Assembly (NCBI RefSeq): GCF_900215355.1
Contig: NZ_OBEA01000006.1
Coordinates: forward strand, 269,061 to 333,060
DNA length: 64,000 nt
Direction: 5' to 3'
DNA from: Pseudooceanicola antarcticus
Lineage (GTDB): Bacteria; Pseudomonadota; Alphaproteobacteria; Rhodobacterales; Rhodobacteraceae
Part shown: positions 31,001 to 38,543 of the stretch, piece after piece
Layout of the letters: every line of letters starts with the position of its first letter
Position numbering within the stretch: position 1 is the stretch's first letter
Position numbers and translations under genes: made by a program
Notes under the pieces: model-generated
Database searches by the model: none
Seen by the model: only the letters and a program-made list of their open reading frames with translations
Told to the model about the DNA's origin: nothing

Positions 31001-31662
31001 TGCTGCTGGCGGTGGTGCTCTCCACGGCGGGCGTGCTGATCGGCATGCTGGTCATGGACCAGGCCTTCTCGATCATCATGACCGGCACCGGCATCGTGGC
31101 GCTGGCGGGCATCGTGGTGAACAACAACATCGTGCTGATCGACACCTACCAGGAATACTCGGGCTACATGCCCCGGATCGAGGCGATCATCCGCACCGCC
31201 GAGGATCGTATCCGTCCGGTCTTCCTGACCACCATCACCACCATGGCGGGCCTCGCGCCGATGATGTTCGGCCTCAGCCTGGACTTCTGGGGCGGCGGCT
31301 ATTCCATCGACAGCCCGACCGCGCTCTGGTGGAAGCAGCTGGCCACGGCGGTGGTCTTCGGCCTGGGCATCGCCACCATGCTGACCCTGGTCTTCACGCC
31401 GACGATGCTGGCGCTTCGGGTCTGGCTGGGCACCTATGCGCTGTGGATCTCGCGGCTGCTGGCCAAGCTCTCGCTCGGCAGCTCCTCCACCGCGGCCCGC
31501 GACTGGTCGCTGCGCCGCGCCGCGCGCCGGGTCAAAACCTCCGAGATCCTCTGGCCGCTGGAAGATGAGACCGCCGCCGGGAAAAAGCCCGAGGCAGAGG
31601 ACGAGGATGGCAAGAAGCGCTACCCCGATCCCTTCGCCAAGCCGCTGAACGCGGCGGAGTGA
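28045..31662 (+). CDS. RND efflux permease (AcrB/HAE superfamily), enlarged
   Basis: A 1205-residue inner-membrane proton-driven exporter, about 150 residues longer than AcrB. Standard parts are the first helix, VSLPKEGEPDIEIPALFVSV in the first periplasmic domain, fourth-helix GLILAVGMLVDGAIVVVEYA with the proton-relay Asp, and the duplicated second half ending in ITTMAGLAPMMFG. The excess lies largely between the sixth and seventh helices (about residues 495-605). Here two extra hydrophobic segments are seen (ARAALVPVVLAGMYFGAMM and GILLFLLSSFAASVVIGA), plus a charged cytosolic tail of about 75 residues. The substrate is unknown. A 1315-codon open frame opposite it is an antisense shadow. 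Confidence 0.93.
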   Translation: MTGVIDWAASRARMILAFIALSLLAGGYTYVSLPKEGEPDIEIPALFVSVPFQGISAEDSETLLVKPMEAELQDLDGLEKMSATAAEGYAGVALEFEFGWDKTKTMADVRDAMGRAESKFPEGADSYSVNEINFSEFPIIIVNLTGEVPERTMTRVAEDLQEQVEGIDAVLEAGIAGKRDEMVEVLIDPLRLESYNVTADELISVVQSNNQLIAAGEIEGESGTFAVKIPGSFDDVRDIYELPVKLNGDRVVTLGELATIRMTFEDRTGTARFNGETTVALQVVKRKGYNLIDTAAEVKTVVERASQGWPDELRAAVHVGTSNDQSRVVGSMVQQLEGSVLTAIALVMIVVLAALGPRPAILVGFAIPTSFLLCFVLLGLMDITISNIVMFGLILAVGMLVDGAIVVVEYADKRISEGVGPMSAYVEAAKRMFWPVVSSTATTLCAFLPMLFWPGVPGQFMGMLPVTLIFVLAASLVVALIYLPVMGGVIGRISRVFARGSDLLRARLPWVARAALVPVVLAGMYFGAMMTINPDYFAKSPLEGPVAALPGILLFLLSSFAASVVIGAAKVSFRRKQVRAGHRRTIFGRFIWLLVANPLMPLVTIAAVLAFVVSVFTYFGANNKGVEFFTESEPEQAIVYVRARGNLSLTQKDALVREVEDVVLEHPGVMNAFAFAGDGGLSTNTGGAEPPLDTIGQIQLEIVPWEDRRDQPELDGDIVIAELTEATSRIPGIKIEILSANMGPASAKPVHLRLKGDNWEELKAATQLVREQFDATPGLTLVEDTLPLPGIDWQIDVDVEKAGRYGANVATVGAMVQLITQGLQLDTMPVETSDEEIPIRVRLPEEDRVLSTLDTLKVRTAQGLVPLSNFITRSPVEKLAQIKRVEQKRYFDVKAGVATGLMAEVTDPSSGETTKVPMTPAERIAHLTEWLDTAPLPASVSFEWTGDQEDQDESATFLMSAFSAALALMFIILLAQFNSFYNSVLVLLAVVLSTAGVLIGMLVMDQAFSIIMTGTGIVALAGIVVNNNIVLIDTYQEYSGYMPRIEAIIRTAEDRIRPVFLTTITTMAGLAPMMFGLSLDFWGGGYSIDSPTALWWKQLATAVVFGLGIATMLTLVFTPTMLALRVWLGTYALWISRLLAKLSLGSSSTAARDWSLRRAARRVKTSEILWPLEDETAAGKKPEAEDEDGKKRYPDPFAKPLNAAE

Positions 31663-31730
31663 TCCTCCCGCTCCGCCCGCCCCATGCCACGCGGCAGGGG
31701 CCAGGCGACACGGGCAAGAGCCAAAAGCAA

Positions 31731-31756
31731 AGGGCCGGCGCATGCGCCGGCCCTTT
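31731..31756. terminator. Bidirectional hairpin terminator between RND and Atm1 genes
   Basis: AGGGCCGGCGCATGCGCCGG plus CCCT, a perfect palindrome with TT on the plus strand and T-rich flanks (AAAGCAA) on the minus side. It serves both convergent genes. Confidence 0.85.
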
Positions 31757-31798
31757 CTCGTTCTCGCGGTTCCGCTCCGCTGCGAGCGAGCAGCGGCC

Positions 31799-33634
31799 TC
31801 AGGCGGCGGCCTCGGCCTCTGCCGATTGCAGCGTCCAGAGCGCCGCATAGCGCCCGTTGCGCGCCAGCAGGGCCTCGTGGGTGCCCGTTTCGACCACTTC
31901 GCCCTTCTCCAGCACCACGATGCGATCGGCATCGGCGATGGTGGAGAGGCGATGCGCGATGGTCAGCACGGTGCGCCCCTCGCCGGCGCGGTTCAGCGCC
32001 GCCTGGATCTCGCGCTCGGTATCGGTGTCCAGGGCGCTGGTGGCCTCGTCCAGCAGCAGCACCGGCGGGTTCTTCAACAGGGTACGGGCGATGCCCACGC
32101 GCTGCTTCTCGCCGCCCGACAGCTTCAGACCACGTTCGCCCACGCGGGTCTCGTAGCCTTCGGGCAGGGACGAGATGAAATCATGGATCTGCGCCGCGCG
32201 TGCGGCGGCCTCGATCTCGGCCTGCGAGGCGTTCTCGCGGCCATAGGCAATGTTGTAACCCACGGTATCGTTGAAGAGCACGGTGTCCTGGGGCACGACA
32301 CCGATGTTCTCGTGCAGGCTGTCCTGGGTGACGGAGCGCAGGTCCTGGCCGTCGATGCGCACCGCGCCGCCGGTCACGTCGTAGAAGCGGAAGAGCAGAC
32401 GCCCAATGGTCGACTTGCCCGAGCCCGAAGAGCCCACGAGCGCCACCTTCTGCCCCGGCTCCACCCTGATCGTCACGCCCTTGAGGATCTCGCGGTCGGG
32501 ATCATAGCCGAAGCGCACGTCGTCGAAGACAACCTCGCCGCCGCGCACCTCCAGCTGGCGGGCGTCAGGGGCGTCCTGCACCTCTGCGGGCTGGTCCAGC
32601 AGGTGGAACATCTCTCCCATGTCGACCAGTGCCTGGCGGATCTCTCGGTAGACGGTGCCCAGCATGTTGAGCGGGATCGAGATCTGCACCAGGTAGCTGT
32701 TCACCAGGACGAAATCACCCACGGTCAGGCGGCCCTGTTCGACCCCGATGGCCGCCATCACCATGACGCCCACCAGGCCCAGGGTGATCAGCAGCGACTG
32801 GCCGAAGTTCAGGAAGGCCAGCGAGTACTGGGTCTTCACCGCCGCCACTTCGTAGCGCGCCATGGCGCTGTCGTAGCGGCGTGCCTCGCGGGCCTCGGCA
32901 CCGAAATACTTGACCGTCTCGAAGTTCAGCAGGCTGTCGATGGCCTTCTGGTTGGCATCGGTGTCCTGGTTGTTCATCTCGCGGCGCAGCTTCACGCGCC
33001 ATTCGGTCACCGCGAAGGTGAAGATCGTGTAGAGACCGATCACTGCCAGCACGACAGCCACGTAGGACAGGTCGAAGACCACCGCCAGCACGATCGAGAC
33101 CATCACCAGCTCGATGATCAGCGGCCCGATCGAGAAGATCAGGAAACGCAGCAGGAATTCGACGCCCTTGACGCCACGCTCGACGATACGGCTGAGACCG
33201 CCGGTCTTGCGCGTCAGGTGATAGCGCATCGAGAGGCGGTGGATATGGGTGAAGGTCTCGAGCGCCAGCTGGCGCAGGGCGCGCTGGCCGACGCGGGCGA
33301 AGATCACGTCGCGCAGCTGCTGGAAGCCCACGGACATGGCCCGCGCCATGCCATAGGCCAGGGTCAGCCCGACCGCGCCATAGGCCAGCAACCAGCCGAC
33401 GCCATCCCCCTCGTCCGCCAGCGCATCCACCGCGGCCTTGTAGAGGAAGGGCGTGCCCACGGTCACCGCCTTGGCCAGCACCAGCACGAAGAGCGCCGCG
33501 ACCACCCGGCGCTTCACCCAGCCCTGCCCCTCGGGCCAGAGATAGGGGGCGACCCGCATCAGGATGCGGCCGGAGTTCTCGGGAATTTTGGTGGGGCTGT
33601 CGCCCGGCGGCGGCGCGGATCTGGTCGAACGCAT
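31799..33634 (-). CDS. Atm1-type ABC exporter (fused permease and ATPase)
   Basis: A 611-residue half-transporter: six membrane helices (residues about 30-330), then one nucleotide-binding domain with Walker A GSSGSGKST, signature LSGGEKQRV and Walker B VLLLDEATSALD. It works as a homodimer. Overall length and the linker segment SIPLNMLGTVYREIRQALVD place it with the Atm1/HMT1 family. Characterised members export glutathione-bound species: mitochondrial Atm1 supports cytosolic Fe-S assembly, and Novosphingobium Atm1 confers resistance to Hg and Ag. ATG 33634 is preceded only by the weak AGAAAG; a GTG at 33667 is possible. It is divergent from an ArsR regulator with a Cys-rich tail, which suggests metal-responsive control. 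Confidence 0.9.
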   Translation of the reverse strand: MRSTRSAPPPGDSPTKIPENSGRILMRVAPYLWPEGQGWVKRRVVAALFVLVLAKAVTVGTPFLYKAAVDALADEGDGVGWLLAYGAVGLTLAYGMARAMSVGFQQLRDVIFARVGQRALRQLALETFTHIHRLSMRYHLTRKTGGLSRIVERGVKGVEFLLRFLIFSIGPLIIELVMVSIVLAVVFDLSYVAVVLAVIGLYTIFTFAVTEWRVKLRREMNNQDTDANQKAIDSLLNFETVKYFGAEAREARRYDSAMARYEVAAVKTQYSLAFLNFGQSLLITLGLVGVMVMAAIGVEQGRLTVGDFVLVNSYLVQISIPLNMLGTVYREIRQALVDMGEMFHLLDQPAEVQDAPDARQLEVRGGEVVFDDVRFGYDPDREILKGVTIRVEPGQKVALVGSSGSGKSTIGRLLFRFYDVTGGAVRIDGQDLRSVTQDSLHENIGVVPQDTVLFNDTVGYNIAYGRENASQAEIEAAARAAQIHDFISSLPEGYETRVGERGLKLSGGEKQRVGIARTLLKNPPVLLLDEATSALDTDTEREIQAALNRAGEGRTVLTIAHRLSTIADADRIVVLEKGEVVETGTHEALLARNGRYAALWTLQSAEAEAAA

Positions 33635-33705
33635 GAGGATCTTTCTGGCGATGGCTGGCACGGGCACACTTGCCCGAAGCGGAGATATAGACTATCCAGC
33701 AAATA

Positions 33706-33732
33706 GTTCAACACTTCATGAGTAATTGAAAC
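33706..33732. promoter_or_regulatory. Candidate ArsR operator in the atm1-arsR gap
   Basis: GTTCAACACTTCATGAGTAA followed by TTGAAAC is an imperfect inverted repeat (GTTCAA-ACT and AGT-TTGAAAC around the centre TCATG). It is AT-rich in a GC-rich genome and sits in the 99-bp divergent gap, ending two bases before the arsR ATG. Binding by the adjacent ArsR is inferred. Confidence 0.5.
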
Positions 33733-33733
33733 G

Positions 33734-34111
33734 ATGGACCAGCCACAAGCCCTCGACGCGCTCGCAGCGCTCGCCAATGAGACAAGGTTGCAGATCGTGC
33801 GCCTGCTGGTCGGGCGGGGCCACGACGGCGGCTGCCTGCGCCATTCAGAGGCGGAAGACGCGGGCCTTGCCGCCGGCGCCATCGCGCAGGAGGTCTCGAT
33901 CTCGGCCTCGCGGCTGTCTTTCCACCTGAACGCTCTCGAACAGGCCGGGCTGGTCGCGGCAGAGCGGCGCGGACGGCAGGTCTTCTACCGGCTCGAGCAT
34001 CGCGCCATGGGCGGTCTGATCCACTACTTGCTGAACGATTGCTGTCAGGGCAATGCAGAGGTCAGCGCCTGCTGCCAGCAGGGCGGCGCCCCCCAGATGC
34101 GGCGCGCCTGA
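33734..34111 (+). CDS. ArsR-family metalloregulator with Cys-rich tail
   Basis: A 125-residue winged helix-turn-helix repressor. The fold is evident from LAALANETRLQIVRLLV, then the recognition region SISASRLSFHLNALEQAGLV and the wing RRGRQVFYRLEH. The canonical ELCVCDL site in the alpha3 helix is missing; that part reads AIAQEVSISASRL. Instead cysteines cluster at the C-terminus: DCCQGNAEVSACCQQG, and another Cys lies near residue 34. C-terminal Cys pairs are the arsenite site in Acidithiobacillus-type ArsR, so As(III) or another thiophilic metal is a fair guess. It would repress itself and the divergent Atm1 exporter through the palindrome just upstream. It ends seven bases before the convergent LysM gene. 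Confidence 0.88.
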   Translation: MDQPQALDALAALANETRLQIVRLLVGRGHDGGCLRHSEAEDAGLAAGAIAQEVSISASRLSFHLNALEQAGLVAAERRGRQVFYRLEHRAMGGLIHYLLNDCCQGNAEVSACCQQGGAPQMRRA

Positions 34112-34117
34112 GCGGGG

Positions 34118-35569
34118 CTACTCGGCCTCGGGTCCTGCGTCGGGCACCGTGAAGACCTGGCCCGGATAGATCAGGTCGGGATCGCGGATCAGCGCCTTGT
34201 TGGCCTCGAAGACCCGTACGTAAAGCACCCCGTCCCCGTAATTCTCCCGCGCGATGGCCCAGAGCGTATTGCCCGGCTGCACGGTGACCTGGGTCACCGG
34301 CTTCTCGGCCAGCACCTCGGCCACCTTGGCGCTGTCCTCGCGCTTGAACGGCGTCTCGACGCGCGACAGCACGGCGCCACCCTCGTCGACCTGGTCGACA
34401 CGCAGGCGGTAGATGCCGGTATCGACATTGGGCAGCGCGGAGCGCCAGCTGCCATCCTCGGAGATCCGCGAAGTGGTGATGGGGGTATCGTCGAGATAGA
34501 CGCGCACGAAGGTGCCGGGGCGGCCCCGGCCCGTCAGCACCACGTCTCCGGCCTCGTCATAAGAGATCGCATCCAGCACCACGTCATCCGAGACCTCGGG
34601 CGCGCCGGATTTCTGCAGCACGCGGACGCCCTGTGCATCCGACAGCAGCACCGTGGGCGCAGCGGCGGGCGCTTCGGAGGCAGGTGCGGTGGCGGCGGCG
34701 CTTTCAACCGCCGCCTCGGGGGCGGCATCCGCCATGGTGTCGGGCGCTTCGGGGGCAGCGGCCCCGGCCCCGGCCTCAAGCTGGCCCTCGGCGGCAGGAG
34801 CCGCGGCCAGGGTCTGGGCCTCGGGCATCACCGGATCGGCATCAGTACCCGGCGCGGCCTCGCCCACGGGGGCTTCGGACGCGGGGGCTTCGGGAGCGGT
34901 CGGGATCGGCTCTGCCTGGGGCTCGGCACCCGCCTCAGGGGCAAGCGCGGCAAGCTGTTCGGCCTCGGGCGCGGGCCCAGGAGCAGGCGCGGTCTCGGGC
35001 GCCGCCGGGGCTGCGGCGACCTGCGGGCTGGGGGCCAGGATCACCTGCTCGTCCGAGACGATCTCGGCTCCGCCTTCAGGATCGGTCATCACCAGGCTCA
35101 GCACCCGCGGCTCGGTCGAGGCGCCAAGGTCGAGGAAGGTCACGAAGCGGCCATCGCCGCCCACCGTAACGGCCTCGAGCCGGGTGCCGTCGATCAGCAC
35201 CACCAAGCTCCAGGCCGGGGCGGCCTGTCCGGCCACCAAGGTAGAGCCATCCGGCTCGACACGGACCACGTCGAAGCTGGGCGGCGCGGGCATCGGCGCC
35301 TCTTCGGCGGCCTCGGCCGGGGTCTCTTGCGTGGTTTCGGGGGTGGCCCCGGCCTGGGTCCCGGATGGGGCTTCCGGCTGAGTTTCGGTTTGGGCTTCCG
35401 GCTGGGTCTCGGCCTGGGGGGCCGCGGCGGCCTGCTGCACCTCGGCGGTCTCTTCCGAGACCCCCTGCGGGCCGATCCAGCCCTGCCAGAAGGCAAGCGC
35501 GCCCAGTGCAACGATCGCGACGCCCGCGGCACCGATGCCTGCCGGGCCGCCGATTTTCCCCATTTTCAC
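34118..35569 (-). CDS. LysM domain protein with Ala/Pro/Glu-rich linker
   Basis: A 483-residue protein: an N-terminal membrane helix (about residues 9-27, IGAAGVAIVALGALAFW), an Ala/Pro/Glu/Thr-rich disordered stretch (about 28-100), a small beta domain (SFDVVRVEPDGSTLVAGQA), a second long Ala/Pro/Glu linker, a further beta-sandwich-like segment (GRGRPGTFVRVYLDDTPI), and a C-terminal LysM motif (PGNTLWAIARENYGDGVLYV). LysM binds peptidoglycan glycan strands, so the protein likely tethers the inner membrane to the wall. GTG 35569 is used because GGGGGA lies six bases before it; ATG 35563 is the alternative. This layout is common in Rhodobacterales and its exact role is unknown. Confidence 0.8.
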   Translation of the reverse strand: MKMGKIGGPAGIGAAGVAIVALGALAFWQGWIGPQGVSEETAEVQQAAAAPQAETQPEAQTETQPEAPSGTQAGATPETTQETPAEAAEEAPMPAPPSFDVVRVEPDGSTLVAGQAAPAWSLVVLIDGTRLEAVTVGGDGRFVTFLDLGASTEPRVLSLVMTDPEGGAEIVSDEQVILAPSPQVAAAPAAPETAPAPGPAPEAEQLAALAPEAGAEPQAEPIPTAPEAPASEAPVGEAAPGTDADPVMPEAQTLAAAPAAEGQLEAGAGAAAPEAPDTMADAAPEAAVESAAATAPASEAPAAAPTVLLSDAQGVRVLQKSGAPEVSDDVVLDAISYDEAGDVVLTGRGRPGTFVRVYLDDTPITTSRISEDGSWRSALPNVDTGIYRLRVDQVDEGGAVLSRVETPFKREDSAKVAEVLAEKPVTQVTVQPGNTLWAIARENYGDGVLYVRVFEANKALIRDPDLIYPGQVFTVPDAGPEAE

Positions 35570-35680
35570 GTCAAATCCCCCAGATTTCGACTGATAATTG
35601 ACCCTTTGGAAGCGGTTGAGACCGTATATCAATAGGCATCAGACCGGTCAAAACTACAAACCCATACGGAGGTCCCCGGA

Positions 35681-36244
35681 ATGTCGAAAGCATCCATATG
35701 TGTCTATTGTGGCTCACGTCCGGGGCTTGAGCCCGCGTATCTGCATCATGCAGGGCAATTTGGACGGCTGCTGGCCGAAAACGACTGGCAGCTGGTCTAC
35801 GGCGCGGGCGACGTGGGTCTGATGGGGGAAGTGGCGCGCACCGCGCGCGAGGCGGGTGCCGATCTCTTCGGGGTGATCCCGCAGCACCTGCTGGGGGTCG
35901 AACGCGGCCGCAGCGACCTCTCGCGGCTGGTGGTCACCCAGACCATGCACGAACGCAAGAAGGTCATGTTCATGAACTGCGACGCGGCGGTGGTCCTGCC
36001 CGGCGGCGCGGGGACGCTGGATGAATTCTTCGAGGTGCTGACCTGGCGCCAGCTTGGCCTGCACCAGAAGCCCATCGTGCTGATGAATGTCGCCGGCTAC
36101 TGGGACCCGCTGCTGCAGATGCTTGAGAAGATGGCCACCCAGGGCTTTGCCGAGACCTCGATGCTGCACACCATCCGCGTCGTCGAAAGCGCCGAGAGCG
36201 CGGTAGAGAGCCTGGCCCGGCACTTCGAGCAGACGAGCAAATAG
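35681..36244 (+). CDS. LOG-family protein (TIGR00730, cytokinin riboside phosphoribohydrolase-like)
   Basis: A 187-residue cytosolic protein of the lysine decarboxylase-like/LOG family. The conserved motif PGGAGTLDEFFEVLTW is complete, with the upstream YGAGDVGLMGEVA and the catalytic Arg/Glu of MHERKKVMF. LOG enzymes release the base from cytokinin or AMP-type nucleoside monophosphates; in bacteria the physiological substrate is usually unproven. ATG 35681 has GGAGG eight bases upstream. It is monocistronic. Confidence 0.93.
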   Translation: MSKASICVYCGSRPGLEPAYLHHAGQFGRLLAENDWQLVYGAGDVGLMGEVARTAREAGADLFGVIPQHLLGVERGRSDLSRLVVTQTMHERKKVMFMNCDAAVVLPGGAGTLDEFFEVLTWRQLGLHQKPIVLMNVAGYWDPLLQMLEKMATQGFAETSMLHTIRVVESAESAVESLARHFEQTSK

Positions 36245-36269
36245 CCCCGGCAAGCTGTCCTGCCGGGGC
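36244..36269. terminator. Hairpin between convergent genes
   Basis: GCCCCGGCA (36244-36252) and TGCCGGGGC (36261-36269), an exact 9-bp stem starting at the last base of the LOG-family stop codon. No T tract follows, so Rho-independent function is uncertain. Confidence 0.55.
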
Positions 36270-36335
36270 CATGCTGATGTCTTCGCCCGCAGGCCCGCAC
36301 AGGAGCCTTCCGGGGGAGTGTCACGCGCGGGTCGC

Positions 36336-36797
36336 TCAGCCGGCCAGGTCGGCCTTCACCTGGGCTTCGATCTCGTCCAGCGGGTGGTTGGTCAGGGTCT
36401 TCGGGACCTCCCCGATGACCCGGTTCGTCACCTCCTGGTGCAACTGCTTGCGCAGCTCGCCCAGCACCTTGGGCGGGGCCACCAGGACGATGTGCTCGAA
36501 GGCGCCACGATGGGCGCGGGCATAGAGCATTTCGGCCAATTCATCGGCGAAACGCTCTTTCGCCAGCTCGTGCCAGTCGGTGTCATCCATGGCCGAGCGC
36601 TGCCCCACCCCGGTGTCCTGCATCCGGCCGGGCCGGTTGGCGGATTGGTCGATATCCTTGGGGTTGTCCTGCTCTTCCTTGCGGATCACCTGCAGGTAGG
36701 GATCTTCACCATCGGTGACATTGCGCAGGAAAAGCGCCTTCTCACCGTCGGCGACCAGCACCCAGGCCTTGTGGGGAAGATGGCTCTTCTCGGTCAT
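36336..36797 (-). CDS. Host attachment family protein
   Basis: A 153-residue protein of the bacterial host-attachment (PF10116-type) family, related in fold to eRF1/Pelota-like release factor domains. Typical blocks are KAWVLVADGEKALFLRN, a polar middle with GQRSAMDDTDWHELAKERFA, and a C-terminal HIVLVAPPKVLGELRKQLH. The family name comes from Agrobacterium mutants defective in plant attachment; a direct adhesion role is doubtful for a cytosolic protein like this one. ATG 36797 overlaps the stop of the 72-residue gene upstream (TGATG), so the two are coupled. Confidence 0.85.
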   Translation of the reverse strand: MTEKSHLPHKAWVLVADGEKALFLRNVTDGEDPYLQVIRKEEQDNPKDIDQSANRPGRMQDTGVGQRSAMDDTDWHELAKERFADELAEMLYARAHRGAFEHIVLVAPPKVLGELRKQLHQEVTNRVIGEVPKTLTNHPLDEIEAQVKADLAG

Positions 36798-37015
36798 CAC
36801 ACGTTCTCCTTGTCGCCGCTGCCGTCCTGATCCTGCGCCTTGGGGGTGGTGACGCCGCCGTCGAGCTTCTGCTCGTCGCGGGTGCCGACCTTGCGCTGGA
36901 TCTCGCCGCCCTTGCGGCCGCCATGGCTGGGAGTGTCTTCCATCTCTTCGGGGCTTTCGCCCAGAACCGCCTCGGTCTCGCGGCTCAGATCCTTCGATCG
37001 TGCGCGCTCTGCCAT
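36797..37015 (-). CDS. Small charged hypothetical protein
   Basis: A 72-residue, highly charged, probably disordered protein (MAERARSKDLSRETEAVLGE at the start, then a Gly/Lys/Asp-rich remainder), with no signal peptide or membrane helix. ATG 37015 follows AGGAGAGAC at good spacing. It is translationally coupled to the host-attachment gene (TGATG overlap), so the pair is an operon. I recognise no family; composition resembles small stress-response hydrophilins, which is only an analogy. Confidence 0.65.
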   Translation of the reverse strand: MAERARSKDLSRETEAVLGESPEEMEDTPSHGGRKGGEIQRKVGTRDEQKLDGGVTTPKAQDQDGSGDKENV

Positions 37016-37093
37016 CGGGTCTCTCCTTCTTCTGTGCAGGCCCCCTCGGGGGCCGTCATGAAGAAAACGCCTCGTAGCGCTGGCAGTTCCGCA

Positions 37094-37128
37094 AAGAAAA
37101 ACCCCCGCGCGGAGAACCGCACGGGGGC
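37094..37128 (-). terminator. Intrinsic terminator of sodB
   Basis: Minus strand: CCCCCGTGCGG, loop TTCT, CCGCGCGGGGG, then TTTTTCTTT. It lies about 40 bp after the sodB stop. Confidence 0.9.
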
Positions 37129-37168
37129 CTGATGCATGCAGGCGCTTGCTTGCCCGCAGGTCCGGGAC

Positions 37169-37768
37169 TTACAGGCGCGAGGCCACGTTTTCCCAATTCA
37201 CCAGCTTGTCGAGGAAGTTCGACAGGTAGGCGGGACGCTTGTTGCGGAAGTCGATGTAGTAGGAGTGCTCCCACACGTCGCAGCCCAGCAGGGCGGTCTG
37301 GCCGAAGCACAGCGGGTTGACGCCGTTCTCGGTCTTGGTGACCTTCAGCGAGCCGTCGGTGTCCTTGACCAGCCAGGCCCAGCCCGAGCCGAACTGGCCG
37401 GCGCCGGCAGCAGAGAACTGCGACTTGAACTCATCGACCGAGCCGAAGGCTTCGACCAGGGCTTTTTCCAGCTCGCCGGGCATGCCGGTCTGCTCGGGGC
37501 CCATCATTTCCCAGAACTGGTTGTGGTTCCAGAACTGCGAAGCGTTGTTGAAGATACCGTTCTGAGCGACAGCAGAGGCATCGTAGGTGCCCTTGATGAT
37601 CTCTTCGACGGACTTGCCTTCCCACTCGGTGCCGGCAATGGCCTTGTTGCCGTTGTCGACATAGGCCTTGTGGTGAATGTCGTGGTGGAATTCCAGCGTT
37701 TCCTTCGACATGCCGAAAGCTTCGAGCGCGTCGTGGGCGTAGGGAAGATCGGGAAGTTCAAAAGCCAT
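37169..37768 (-). CDS. sodB: Superoxide dismutase, Fe-type
   Basis: A 199-residue SOD of the Fe/Mn family that converts superoxide to peroxide and oxygen. Metal ligands are visible as the first His in FHHDIHHKAYVD, the second in NASQFWNHNQFW, and the Asp/His pair in CDVWEHSYY. The Gln before FWNH is the position that marks Fe-type or cambialistic enzymes rather than the Gly of MnSOD. No signal peptide is present, so it is cytosolic. ATG 37768 has AAAGGGGG before it. It is monocistronic, bounded by terminators on both sides. Confidence 0.96.
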   Translation of the reverse strand: MAFELPDLPYAHDALEAFGMSKETLEFHHDIHHKAYVDNGNKAIAGTEWEGKSVEEIIKGTYDASAVAQNGIFNNASQFWNHNQFWEMMGPEQTGMPGELEKALVEAFGSVDEFKSQFSAAGAGQFGSGWAWLVKDTDGSLKVTKTENGVNPLCFGQTALLGCDVWEHSYYIDFRNKRPAYLSNFLDKLVNWENVASRL

Positions 37769-37895
37769 GGGAGGGCCCCCTTTTCCTGGATTTGGATTAT
37801 CGTGTCTGCGCTTAGATGGTAGACCTAGGGGTGGAAGGTCAAGGGATTATCCCCGTGCAAGTCTGCACAGCCGGATGTTTCACAAATTGGGAGCC

Positions 37896-37930
37896 AAAAA
37901 ACGGAAGGGCCGGCGGGAATGCGCCGGCCC
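37896..37930 (-). terminator. Intrinsic terminator of the soxDAG run
   Basis: Minus strand: GGGCCGGCGCATTCCCGCCGG plus CCC forms a GC stem, followed by TTCCGTTTTTT. It lies about 25 bp after the soxG stop. Confidence 0.85.
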
Positions 37931-37952
37931 CTGTAAAAGCGGCTTCTGCGGC

Positions 37953-38543
37953 TCAGGCGTAAAGCCCGACCTCGCTGCCCGGACGGGCCGCATCGCTGAG
38001 CAGGCGGAAGGCGTAATCGGCCACCGAGCGGAAGCAGATCACCTCGATCCGGCCCGGCGCGGGGCACCAGAAGGCGGCGGCCACCTGGTTCATCCGGCTG
38101 CGGCGGAAGCTGCCCTGCGGGAAGGCGGCGGGCGAGAAATCCACCGGCGCCAGCTTGGCCGCGACCTCGCGCACCGCGCCATCGGGGCCCGACAGCGAGA
38201 AATGCGCCCGCGCCTGACTGACATCGCCCCAGTTGAGCATCGGATCGCCCAGCGTGGCGTCCAGCTGCGCACAGGCCTTGTCGTGCTCTGCCCAGGGCAG
38301 CGTCAGCAGCAGCTCGTCCGGCGACATCCAGGCCACCATGCGCTCGGCATTGAGCGCCGCCTGCCCCTGCCCCGGCATGTCGACGCCCGCCAGCCCGGTG
38401 GCGGCGTTCTTCATCGCCGTGGCAGAGAGATCGCCACGCAGGGTGAACATCGCCCGCTGGGGCTCTTCCGCGACGCGGACGTAGCCCTCGAAGGCCGCCC
38501 CGCCGAGCGCCGTCACCGGCGCGGGTCCCGTCAGATCAGACAT
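37953..38543 (-). CDS. soxG: Sarcosine oxidase gamma subunit
   Basis: A 196-residue subunit of heterotetrameric sarcosine oxidase (alpha-beta-gamma-delta), which oxidatively demethylates sarcosine to glycine, passing the one-carbon unit to tetrahydrofolate and yielding peroxide. It has the SoxG/GcvT-like fold: MVAWMSPDELLLTLP, VSQARAHFSLSG and LAPVDFSPAAFPQGSFRRS. It overlaps the 3' end of soxA by eight bases, so translation is coupled. It is the last gene of the run, with a terminator downstream. Confidence 0.92.
   Translation of the reverse strand: MSDLTGPAPVTALGGAAFEGYVRVAEEPQRAMFTLRGDLSATAMKNAATGLAGVDMPGQGQAALNAERMVAWMSPDELLLTLPWAEHDKACAQLDATLGDPMLNWGDVSQARAHFSLSGPDGAVREVAAKLAPVDFSPAAFPQGSFRRSRMNQVAAAFWCPAPGRIEVICFRSVADYAFRLLSDAARPGSEVGLYA

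Noticed and set aside
27985..31932. A 1315-codon open frame on the minus strand opposite the RND genes
   Set aside because: It is the codon-bias mirror of the RND permease and adaptor, very rich in His, Gln, Asp and Arg, with no recognisable domain.
36336..37015. Toxin-antitoxin pair (host-attachment protein plus small charged protein)
   Set aside because: Neither protein resembles a known toxin or antitoxin; the overlap only shows coupling.
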